DNA of 34,675 bases from Desulfohalobiaceae bacterium S24. GTDB lineage: Bacteria; Desulfobacterota; Desulfovibrionia; Desulfovibrionales; Desulfothermaceae. Where the stretch lies: the NCBI GenBank assembly GCA_011389765.1, contig JAABTT010000035.1, positions 1 through 34,675 on the forward strand, read 5' to 3'. The notes below the pieces were generated by a model. That model was not told the origin of the DNA. It did not search any database and saw only the letters and a program-made list of their open reading frames with translations. Shown piece after piece: positions 16,127 through 22,039 of the stretch (its first letter is position 1; the number at the start of each line of letters is the position of its first letter). A program made the position numbers and the translations under genes.

Positions 16127-16175
16127 TCGAAAATTGGCAGACCAATTATCGAAAATTGGCAGACCACTTTTCGAT
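16127..16175. promoter_or_regulatory. Tandem repeats in the ferritin leader, candidate operator
   Basis: ATCGAAAATTGGCAGACCA occurs twice in tandem with a period of about 20 bases, followed by CTTTTCGAT. The arrangement gives overlapping inverted symmetry: AATTGG-CAGA-CCAATT, and ATCGAAAA with TTTTCGAT. The block lies between the proposed -10 box and the ribosome binding site. An operator or a structured leader would both fit. It does not look like a Fur box I would recognise. Confidence 0.5.
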
Positions 16176-16202
16176 ATATATGGGTTATGTTTGGTTTCAC
16201 AA
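16175..16202 (-). promoter_or_regulatory. Candidate ferritin promoter
   Basis: On the minus strand TTGTGA and TATATA are 16 bases apart, about 65-90 bases upstream of the ferritin start. Four of six positions match in each box. The start of transcription would fall in the repeat block at 16127-16175. Confidence 0.35.
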
Positions 16203-16224
16203 ATATTTTCGTTGTGGCCTGTCC

Positions 16225-16266
16225 TTTTTTGCCTCCGAGGATTCTGGAATCCTCGGAGGCAAAAAA
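16225..16266. repeat. Perfect 19-bp palindrome with T-first polarity
   Basis: TTTTTTGCCTCCGAGGATT, loop CTGG, AATCCTCGGAGGCAAAAAA. Read on either strand the T-run comes first and the A-run last, so it cannot be a classical intrinsic terminator in either direction. It lies upstream of the ferritin promoter and downstream of the acyl-CoA synthetase operon. Confidence 0.8.
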
Positions 16267-16269
16267 GAG

Positions 16270-16287
16270 TATGAGACATGTCTCATA
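16270..16287. promoter_or_regulatory. Perfect 18-bp palindrome, possible operator
   Basis: TATGAGACATGTCTCATA is fully symmetric. Its half-site TGAGACA/TGTCTCA recurs in the non-coding region at 20403-20443. Size and symmetry fit a dimeric regulator site, about 70 bp upstream of the predicted ferritin promoter. No regulator can be assigned. Confidence 0.45.
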
Positions 16288-16323
16288 TTTTATATGGTTA
16301 TGATCCAAAATATTTTTTGGATG

Positions 16324-16377
16324 GGTTTATTTTGCACTCAGAATGAGCTTTGGCTCATTCTGATTGCAAAATAAACC
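16324..16377. repeat. Long hairpin overlapping the stop of the acyl-CoA synthetase beta gene
   Basis: GGTTTATTTTGCACTCAGAA is followed by TGAGC, loop TTTG and the near-perfect complement ending AAAATAAACC, with one mismatch in about 24 pairs. It includes the last seven codons and the stop of the beta-subunit gene. The T-rich arm comes first on both strands, as in the hairpins at 16225 and 19138. Confidence 0.75.
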
Positions 16378-17035
16378 GGGCATCGGCGATCACGGCCCGC
16401 TCGCTGGAGCAGATGACCGGATTCAAATCAATGGATTCAATGTCATCCAATTCCATCACCAGATTGGAAAACCTGATGAGCATCTGCTGGAGATATGCAA
16501 TATTGATGCCGGTGCTGCCTCTGAAGCCGGTCAACAGCGCCTTCCCTTTCAGGGACTCGATCATGGAGCGTGCGTCTGCTGAAGTCAGCGGGGCCATGCG
16601 CAGCACTGCATCATTGTAAATTTCAACGCCGGTGCCCCCGATCCCCAGCAGCACCACCGGTCCGAACTGCAGGTCTGTCTTGGAGCCGATGATCACCTCA
16701 GCGCTTCCCCGGACCATTTCTTCAAGCAGGACCCCCTCAAAACCTTCGAATGCCCGGAAGCGTTCGAAATGCTCCCGGAGCCCCTCCAGACCGTCGATGC
16801 CCAGGACCACACCACCGGCTTCACTCTTATGAACAATGGTTGAGGAGACAATCTTCATGGCCAGGGGGAAGCCCTGCTCGGCGGCAAAGGCTTCAGCCTC
16901 CTGCAGCTTGCCGGTCCAGAGGAAAGCGGGTACGGCAAAGTTAAAAATCCGAAGCAGGGTCTTGGCTTCCGGCTCCATGATCCAGCCCCTGCTTTTCCCC
17001 TGTGCCATGATTTTCTTCCCTTGGGCATTCAGCAT
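16355..17035 (-). CDS. acdB: ADP-forming acyl-CoA (acetyl-CoA) synthetase, beta subunit
   Basis: The ATP-grasp subunit of ADP-forming acyl-CoA synthetase. With the alpha subunit it makes an acid and ATP from acyl-CoA, ADP and phosphate. The 226 residues have the ATP-grasp_5 pattern: AMKIVSSTIVHKSEAGGVVLGI, then EEMVRGSAEVIIGSKTDLQFGPVVLLGIGG, and IESIDLNPVI near the end. GAGGAGG eight bases upstream supports the start at 17035 rather than the GTG at 17044. The gene overlaps the end of the alpha gene by seven bases, so translation is coupled. Separate subunits resemble the archaeal layout. The substrate could be acetate or a larger acid. Confidence 0.88.
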   Translation of the reverse strand: MLNAQGKKIMAQGKSRGWIMEPEAKTLLRIFNFAVPAFLWTGKLQEAEAFAAEQGFPLAMKIVSSTIVHKSEAGGVVLGIDGLEGLREHFERFRAFEGFEGVLLEEMVRGSAEVIIGSKTDLQFGPVVLLGIGGTGVEIYNDAVLRMAPLTSADARSMIESLKGKALLTGFRGSTGINIAYLQQMLIRFSNLVMELDDIESIDLNPVICSSERAVIADARFILQSE

Positions 17036-18396
17036 TTTTTGCACCTCCTCAAGGCCTCGAGCATGAGTACGCTTCCTTCAATCGATGGCGACACCGGGAT
17101 ATTGTAGAGTTCAAATCCTTCGAGGATGATTCTGTATTTTTCATCCTTGGGAAGATAGGCCACCATGGGCTTTCCTTCCCGCTGATGAATATGACTCAGT
17201 TTGGCGCTGATGTCGGTGCTGATGCCCGGAGAATAGGGCAGCAGGAGGATCAGGATGGCATCCACCTCCGGGGAGCGGCTCAGGATGTCGGTCACGGCCA
17301 CGAAGTCGCTGTCAAAGGAACTTCCGGTCAAATCCACGGGATTGTCCAAGGAGGCGATATCCCGGATGCTGGGATTGAGCCGCGGCAGGATGGCTTCCCG
17401 GGTGGCCTTGGACAGAACCGGGACCTGCAGGCCGTGCTCCGTGCAGGTATCCACAGCGACCACGCCGTGTCCGCCGCTGACCGTCACGATGCCGACCCTG
17501 CCCTCGATCTGCGTTTCAAAATTGGACAGGGATTCGCAAAAGGCCCCGAGTTCGTGTTCGTCTTTGGCTACGGCAATGGAGTGCTGCTGCATGACTTCTT
17601 TGAAAACGAAGTAATCCCCGGCCATGGACGCGGTGTGACTGGAAGCGGCCTTGGAGCCGCCCGGACTTTTGCCGGATTTCATGACCACAACGGGTTTTTT
17701 GCAGGCTTGGGCGGCCTGGACGAAATGCCGGCCTTCGTTCTCAGCAAATCCCTCAATATAAAAGGCCATGACCCGCGTGGACGGATCGCGGTCAAAATAG
17801 GCCAGGAGATCAATTTCACGGACCACGGCCTTATTGCCGATACTCACTCCGGCCGAGAGGCCGATACCCTGCCCGGCGAATTTGAGCATTTGGTCCACAA
17901 GCACGCCCCCGCTTTGGCTGATAAAGGCCAGATTGCCTTTTTCCGGCCTCACGAGGCGTTCGCTGGGCAGAAACAGGGTGTCGAACCGGGCGGGGCGGTG
18001 GATTCCGAGACAGTTGGGGCCGATGATGGGGAAAGAGGCCTCGAGGGCCATACTGGTGATTCGCTCCTGCAGTCTGTGATTACCGATTTCGGCGAATCCG
18101 GCGGAGACGACCACTGCTGCGCCGACTTTGTTTTTGAGACAGTCGGCCAGGACTGTTTCCACGGCTTCCGCCCGGGTGGCGATGACCGCCAGATCGATAT
18201 GCTCCGGTATGGCGGAAAAATCCGGGTAGAGCGGCTCCCGCTGAAAAGTGCCGCCTTTGGGATTGAGGGCATAGGTCTCGATGGGATAGCGCAGGTTGTT
18301 TTTGTTGAAGATGACATTGGCCGGGTGGGCCTCATTTTTTAATGAGACCCCGCAGACCGCCATGGTTCTGGGTGTGAAAAGCGGTTTCAGATTCAT
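17029..18396 (-). CDS. acdA: ADP-forming acyl-CoA (acetyl-CoA) synthetase, alpha subunit
   Basis: The CoA-binding and ligase subunit. The 455 residues begin with a CoA-binding Rossmann domain (AVCGVSLKNEAHPANVIFNK, later IGPNCLGIHRPARFDTLF). Succinyl-CoA-synthetase-like domains follow, with FISQSGGVLVDQML. The His phosphorylated during catalysis is His254 in KAASSHTASMAGD, close to the position known for archaeal enzymes. AAAAGGA six to seven bases before ATG 18396 supports the start. It is preceded at 12 bp by a small membrane-peptide gene and overlaps the beta gene downstream. In a sulfate reducer the enzyme could gain ATP from acetyl-CoA during incomplete oxidation. Confidence 0.9.
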   Translation of the reverse strand: MNLKPLFTPRTMAVCGVSLKNEAHPANVIFNKNNLRYPIETYALNPKGGTFQREPLYPDFSAIPEHIDLAVIATRAEAVETVLADCLKNKVGAAVVVSAGFAEIGNHRLQERITSMALEASFPIIGPNCLGIHRPARFDTLFLPSERLVRPEKGNLAFISQSGGVLVDQMLKFAGQGIGLSAGVSIGNKAVVREIDLLAYFDRDPSTRVMAFYIEGFAENEGRHFVQAAQACKKPVVVMKSGKSPGGSKAASSHTASMAGDYFVFKEVMQQHSIAVAKDEHELGAFCESLSNFETQIEGRVGIVTVSGGHGVVAVDTCTEHGLQVPVLSKATREAILPRLNPSIRDIASLDNPVDLTGSSFDSDFVAVTDILSRSPEVDAILILLLPYSPGISTDISAKLSHIHQREGKPMVAYLPKDEKYRIILEGFELYNIPVSPSIEGSVLMLEALRRCKKC

Positions 18397-18408
18397 ACTC
18401 GGTCCTTT

Positions 18409-18552
18409 TCAAGCGAGAGGTGTTTTCCCGGTGCCTTTGCTGAAGATAATCATGTACAGAATGAGACAATAGCAGAGCCAGGCGGCAATGGCAAAGGGGA
18501 CGGAAAAGGCACCCAAGGGGGCGAGCAGGACGGCTGTGATCCAATGCACCAT
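18409..18552 (-). CDS. 47-residue membrane peptide ahead of the acyl-CoA synthetase operon
   Basis: The frame begins MVHWITAVLLAPLGAFSVPF and continues through AIAAWLCYCLILYMIIFSKG to a short basic tail. It is almost wholly hydrophobic in two stretches separated by a Pro/Gly turn, followed by a polar GKTPLA end, so one or two membrane passes are likely. It ends 12 bases before acdA on the same strand. The ribosome binding site is weak (CCAGG). I do not recognise the family. Its position suggests translation with the synthetase, perhaps as a small transporter accessory or regulator; that is a guess. Confidence 0.5.
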   Translation of the reverse strand: MVHWITAVLLAPLGAFSVPFAIAAWLCYCLILYMIIFSKGTGKTPLA

Positions 18553-18656
18553 GATGATCAGCCTGGAAATACGATTTTCTGGAAAAGGTTCGCATACGCC
18601 CGGAGGGTATTTTTTGCACGCTGGGCATGGTACGAAAATTGCATATATAAGAAGTT

Positions 18657-18685
18657 GGTATACTGATTTAAGACAACTTTTTCAA
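18657..18685 (-). promoter_or_regulatory. Candidate promoter of the acyl-CoA synthetase operon
   Basis: On the minus strand TTGAAA and TATACC are 17 bases apart. The -35 box overlaps the ribosome binding site of the divergent gene at 18697. It lies about 100 bases upstream of the membrane-peptide gene. Confidence 0.35.
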
Positions 18686-18696
18686 AGGAGGCGGCA

Positions 18697-19062
18697 ATGC
18701 TCAGTCTGGAACATATCAAGCAGGACAAGGGCCTGATTGATGCCATCGACTGGGATATGACACCGGAGGAGGCCGTCAGGCTGTATCTGGAATGGGGAAA
18801 CAACTGGGCCTCGGGAAACTATGTCATCCGTTCTTCCCTGGATGTTTCCTATTATTTTGTGCTGAACACCTGGGGCGAGAGGCCGGTGGTCTATCTTGTC
18901 AAACGCAGTTCTGAAGAGGCGGAGGAACTCGCTGCACTCGAGCTTCCCCGGGAGCTGGAACAGCTCTGCCGCTCTGAATATGGAACTTTGAAAGGGGTCT
19001 TTGCGGTTGAAGGCGCCATCAAGGAGTGGCTCCGGTCGGAACTGTCTCAGCCCTCACCATAA
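18697..19062 (+). CDS. Conserved-looking hypothetical protein of 121 residues
   Basis: The protein contains DAIDWDMTPEEAVRLYLEWG, NNWASGNYVIRSSLDVSYYF and VLNTWGERPVVYLVKRSSEE. It is acidic, aromatic-rich, soluble and without cysteines. From memory I associate this pattern with a hypothetical family common in Desulfovibrionales, but I cannot confirm it or assign a function. AAAGGAGG at 18685-18691 gives a firm start. It is divergent from the acyl-CoA synthetase operon and convergent with the rubredoxin genes. Confidence 0.75.
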   Translation: MLSLEHIKQDKGLIDAIDWDMTPEEAVRLYLEWGNNWASGNYVIRSSLDVSYYFVLNTWGERPVVYLVKRSSEEAEELAALELPRELEQLCRSEYGTLKGVFAVEGAIKEWLRSELSQPSP

Positions 19063-19137
19063 CTGCCGAATTTTTTTGCCAAGATTCCAACCGGTATTGT
19101 GCCGGGGCAAGAAGGGAGCCTGCCATTCTTCATATAT

Positions 19138-19180
19138 CCATTTTTGGCCCCCGGATTCTTCATCCGGGGGCCAAAAATGG
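19138..19180. repeat. Perfect 19-bp palindrome at the 3' end of the rubredoxin gene
   Basis: CCATTTTTGGCCCCCGGAT, loop TCTTC, ATCCGGGGGCCAAAAATGG. It begins one base after the rubredoxin stop on the minus strand. T-run first and A-run last on both strands, so it is not a standard terminator despite its position between convergent genes. Confidence 0.8.
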
Positions 19181-19181
19181 A

Positions 19182-19343
19182 TTAGTCCTCTTTTTCAAAG
19201 TCATCTTTGGGAGCCCCGCAAACCGGGCACTCCCAGTCATCAGGCAGGTCTTCGAATTTGGTGCCGGGCTTAATTCCGTTATCCGGATCACCGGCTTCAG
19301 GATCGTAAACATACCCGCAAACTGTGCATACGTACTTGTCCAT
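19182..19343 (-). CDS. rub: Rubredoxin (classical)
   Basis: A 53-residue one-iron electron carrier. The start is [20 protein letters not shown] and the end [19 protein letters not shown]. The iron ligands are Cys6, Cys9, Cys39 and Cys42 with the standard C-x2-C spacing. GGAGG precedes ATG at 19343. It follows the second rubredoxin gene by 36 bp on the same strand, so the two form a likely operon. Likely partners encoded nearby are the FAD oxidoreductase as donor and superoxide reductase as acceptor. Confidence 0.97.
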   Translation of the reverse strand: MDKYVCTVCGYVYDPEAGDPDNGIKPGTKFEDLPDDWECPVCGAPKDDFEKED

Positions 19344-19379
19344 ACTTTCCTCCGTTAATTGAGTTACAATGAATCGGGT

Positions 19380-19598
19380 TTATCCGGCTCCGCCGTCTTC
19401 AGCAGCAGCGGATCCCGGTCCAGCCAAAGGTTTGAACATTTTTTTTCCTGCCCCGCAAATCGGACATTTCCAGTCATCCGGCAGATCTTTGAATTGGGTT
19501 CCCTTGGGGATTTTCCCTTTCCGGTCGCCTTTGTCCGGATTGTAGATGTAGCCGCAATTCACAGTCTGGCATTGATACATTTCTTCTGCTTGAGCCAT
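19380..19598 (-). CDS. Rubredoxin, type 2 (C-x4-C)
   Basis: A 72-residue rubredoxin with an unusual first ligand pair: MYQCQTVNCGYIYNPDKG gives Cys10 and Cys15, spacing C-x4-C. The second pair is normal (WKCPICGAGK, Cys45 and Cys48). Rubredoxin-2 of Desulfovibrio desulfuricans is known for the same enlarged first loop. A Gly/Ala-rich tail (PLAGPGSAAAEDGGAG) of about 15 residues is extra. GGAGGAGATCCT precedes the ATG. Having both types side by side suggests different redox partners or potentials. Confidence 0.92.
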   Translation of the reverse strand: MAQAEEMYQCQTVNCGYIYNPDKGDRKGKIPKGTQFKDLPDDWKCPICGAGKKMFKPLAGPGSAAAEDGGAG

Positions 19599-19673
19599 AG
19601 GATCTCCTCCGGTGTCTCAGTCGGTCGCTGTCTGGGAATAACAGAATACCCGTAATGAGCACGATCTTCAAGA

Positions 19674-19892
19674 TCATTTTGATTTCCCTTCGGGTTGCCA
19701 CCAGCCTTTCCTGATGTGTACAGCTTTTTCCTTTTCCGCCAGCCGCTTGATTTTGTAGGCCGAATCCAGCAGCACTCCATACAGGATAGCGCAGGCGTCG
19801 TCTTCGCGCTCATCCACACCCTGATTGGCAAGATCGATCATTTTCTTCGTCAAGTCCAGGGTTTTTTGAATGTTTTTATCACAGGGCTTCAT
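19674..19892 (-). CDS. Small hypothetical helical protein (72 residues)
   Basis: Unrecognised. It reads MKPCDKNIQKTLDLTKKMID and continues through DDACAILYGVLLDSAYKIKR to a basic end, KAVHIRKGWWQPEGKSK. It looks like a compact helical protein with one Cys near each end of the first half. AAGG six bases before ATG 19892 supports this start. A longer reading to 20060 would run into low-complexity repeat sequence and is rejected. It lies 75 bp upstream of the rubredoxin pair on the same strand, so it may belong to their operon and to redox or metal physiology, but nothing in it proves that. Confidence 0.65.
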   Translation of the reverse strand: MKPCDKNIQKTLDLTKKMIDLANQGVDEREDDACAILYGVLLDSAYKIKRLAEKEKAVHIRKGWWQPEGKSK

Positions 19893-19950
19893 CGGGTACC
19901 TTGCTTCAGTGAAGAGGCCGTGCAACATGCATGTATGAGAAGAAATCCCG

Positions 19951-20040
19951 GTCGGAATCGCTATCGCTATCGGAATCGAAGTCTTAATCCTCATCATCTC
20001 AATTCTCGATACCGATTCCGATGCTGATTCCGACTCCGAG
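19951..20040. repeat. GGAATCG-type inverted pair upstream of the small gene
   Basis: GTCGGAATCGCTATCGCTAT with CGGAATCGAAGTC (19951-19983) faces CTCGATACCGATTCCGATGC and onward (20005-20040). The reverse complement of the right arm also begins GTCGGAATC and repeats ATCGGAATCG. Only about 20 bp separate the arms. Confidence 0.65.
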
Positions 20041-20051
20041 GAAAAACTCCG

Positions 20052-20443
20052 AAGTTTCATGCGAGAAAAAGAAAGATGCAGCTATATCACAGCAAAATAC
20101 GTGCCAGGGTGTCTTGTCGAGTGTTTTGTCGGGCATTATCCCGGTCCGCAGGGCGCGTCTGGACGAGGCGTCGGTATCCATGCAGTCGGGTTTGCACCGC
20201 CTTCAAGTCGTAACCAAAACTAAGCAAAATATGTGCCAGAGCTCGTATGAAGCTTTAAAATTGTTTTGAAACAAGGGGAGTGGGGGAAGAAATATCGGAG
20301 ATTGGATTATTTGAAATCAAAATCTGCTGAAGGAATGAATATCGAACCTCCAACGCTCGTATGAAACTTCATGCTGAAACCTCAAGAAAGGGAAGGGCGA
20401 TGTGTCTCAAGATGGTGTATGAGACAGGGTGTCTTGTGAGACA
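20052..20443. other. Non-coding region with several short dispersed repeats
   Basis: The 604-bp stretch from 19893 to 20496 has no convincing gene. Besides the inverted pair it holds AGCAAAATAYGTGCCAG twice (20091, 20223) and CAGGGTGTCTTGT twice (20105, 20425). CTCGYATGAARCTT occurs three times (20052 inverted, 20242, 20356), with a fourth copy at 14001 differing at the last base. TGTCTCA and TGAGACA half-sites form two inverted sets at 20403-20426 and 20430-20443. It might be an sRNA locus, a set of binding sites or decayed sequence. Confidence 0.45.
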
Positions 20444-20496
20444 GGGATGATTGGTGAAGAGGTGTGCCTGGGAGGCGGGACTTGATCAGGCCGCTT

Positions 20497-21849
20497 TCAT
20501 GACCTGCCGGCCCGCTCTTCGGCCTTTATTCGGTCCAAATGCCGGTAGAGGGTGGCGCGGCCGACGCCAAGCAATTTGGCGGCCTTGACTTTGCTGCCCC
20601 GGGCTTCAGTTAGGGCTGCGCTCACGAGTTCCGGGTCGAGTTTTTGTTTTGGCCCGCGCTTTTTGAAGCCTGAAGACGAGGCGGTCTGTTCCAGGGGGAG
20701 GTCTTCGGCTTGGATGGTCCTGCCTTTTGATTTGACCAGGGCGAACTGGACGGCGTTTTCCAGCTCCCGGACATTCCCGGGCCAGGAATAATCCATCATG
20801 CGTGACAGGGCGCCGTCCGCTATTTTCACGGCTCTGTCTTTTTTGGCCGCGTTGAATCGACTCAGGAAGTGATCCACGAGGAGCGGGATGTCATTTTTCC
20901 TGTTGCGAAGAGGGGGAAGGGCGAAGGGGATGACATTCAGGCGGTAAAAGAGATCTTCCCGAAAGGTTCCGGCCTGGATGGCCTTTTTGAGATCCTTGTT
21001 GGTGGCGCTGATGACCCGGGCTTTGACCTGGAGGGTCCGCTCTCCGCCGACCTTGGTGAAAGTCCCTGACTGCAGAAATCTGAGCAGCTTGACCTGGAGG
21101 TGCATGGGCAGTTCACTGACCTCGTCCAGAAAAATCGAACCGGTGTCGGCCAGTTCAAAGCGGCCCTTTTTGTCGCGGACCGCTCCGGAGAAGGCCCCTT
21201 TGACATGCCCGAACAGTTCGCTTTCAATGAGCCCCTCGGGCAGGGCCCCGCAGTTGATGGGCACAAAGGGGCTGGTCGCCTTGGATTCGTTGTGGATGGC
21301 TTCGGCGACCAGTTCTTTGCCCGTCCCGGTTTCACCGTAGATATGAACCGGAAAGTCGTATTCCGCCACGTCCCGGATCTGTTTGAAGATTTCGATCATC
21401 TGCGGGTCGCGCCCGATGATGTTGTGAAAACCGGTCAGCTCTCTGGTCTTGAACTGCAAATTCAGCAGATCGGTGACATCCCGGAACGTGGCCAGGACGC
21501 CGCAGTTTTGGCCCTGATCGTCCTGCATCATGATCGAAGACATTTCGATTTGTCGGCTTTCCCCGGATTTGTCGGCAATGGTGAGCGGGTATTCTGCAAT
21601 GGCGAAGTCAGGCGGGTGTTCAGAGCAAAATGAACAGCGATTCCCGCAGAAAGGTTGTCCGAAGGCCTCGTGACAATCTCGTCCCAGAACCTCCTGCCGG
21701 CTGTATCCGGTTATTTTTTCAGCCTGTCGGTTGAAGAAGAAGATATGGCGCCTAAGATCATGGGCAATAATGCCTTCCTTGAGATTGTCCAGGACCTGTT
21801 CCAGGTTTTTGGGATCGGCAAGCAGGTTTTGCAGCCAGAGGTTTTCCAT
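20497..21849 (-). CDS. Sigma-54-dependent activator with Cys-containing PAS domain
   Basis: An enhancer-binding protein of 450 residues. The PAS domain (about 15-130) contains Cys59, Cys68, Cys72 and Cys75 in DCHEAFGQPFCGNRCSFC, which could hold a metal or Fe-S centre. The AAA+ domain has Walker A GETGTGKE (172-179), GAFSGA at 218-223 (Ser replaces the usual Thr of the sigma-54 contact loop) and Walker B SIFLDE. A Fis-type helix-turn-helix ends the protein (about 420-441, KVKAAKLLGVGRATLYRHLD). The start at 21849 has GGAG nearby; a longer reading to 21984 would cover the divergent promoter. It probably controls the MttB/ABC genes next to it. Confidence 0.88.
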   Translation of the reverse strand: MENLWLQNLLADPKNLEQVLDNLKEGIIAHDLRRHIFFFNRQAEKITGYSRQEVLGRDCHEAFGQPFCGNRCSFCSEHPPDFAIAEYPLTIADKSGESRQIEMSSIMMQDDQGQNCGVLATFRDVTDLLNLQFKTRELTGFHNIIGRDPQMIEIFKQIRDVAEYDFPVHIYGETGTGKELVAEAIHNESKATSPFVPINCGALPEGLIESELFGHVKGAFSGAVRDKKGRFELADTGSIFLDEVSELPMHLQVKLLRFLQSGTFTKVGGERTLQVKARVISATNKDLKKAIQAGTFREDLFYRLNVIPFALPPLRNRKNDIPLLVDHFLSRFNAAKKDRAVKIADGALSRMMDYSWPGNVRELENAVQFALVKSKGRTIQAEDLPLEQTASSSGFKKRGPKQKLDPELVSAALTEARGSKVKAAKLLGVGRATLYRHLDRIKAEERAGRS

Positions 21850-21938
21850 AGACAGCTCCACTTTCTTTTTCAAATCTCTTTCTGCGACACGCACTTTGTA
21901 TGTATCGGGAAGACTGCCCCAAGTCAAAATTTTTTTGG

Positions 21939-21968
21939 TTGACAGGAAGGGTGCTCTTTCAATATGTT
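21939..21968 (+). promoter_or_regulatory. Sigma-70-type promoter for the MttB/ABC genes
   Basis: A consensus TTGACA and TATGTT are 18 bases apart in the gap between the activator and the methyltransferase. Transcription would start near 21975 and leave a leader of about 65 bases. I found no clear GG-N10-GC sigma-54 promoter here, which is unexpected beside a sigma-54 activator. Confidence 0.5.
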
Positions 21969-22039
21969 GCCCCTGCAGTAACAACGCGTTTCCATCCGGG
22001 AGCGATTTTTTTTCAAGTACTGCAATTCCAGGATTTTTT

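Noticed and set aside
16225-16266. Palindrome as the intrinsic terminator of the acyl-CoA synthetase operon
   Set aside because: The T-run precedes the stem and the A-run follows it on both strands, the reverse of what an intrinsic terminator needs.
17185-18342. 385-residue plus-strand frame inside the alpha subunit gene
   Set aside because: Shadow frame rich in Gly, Asp and His typical of the antisense of GC-rich genes; no family features.
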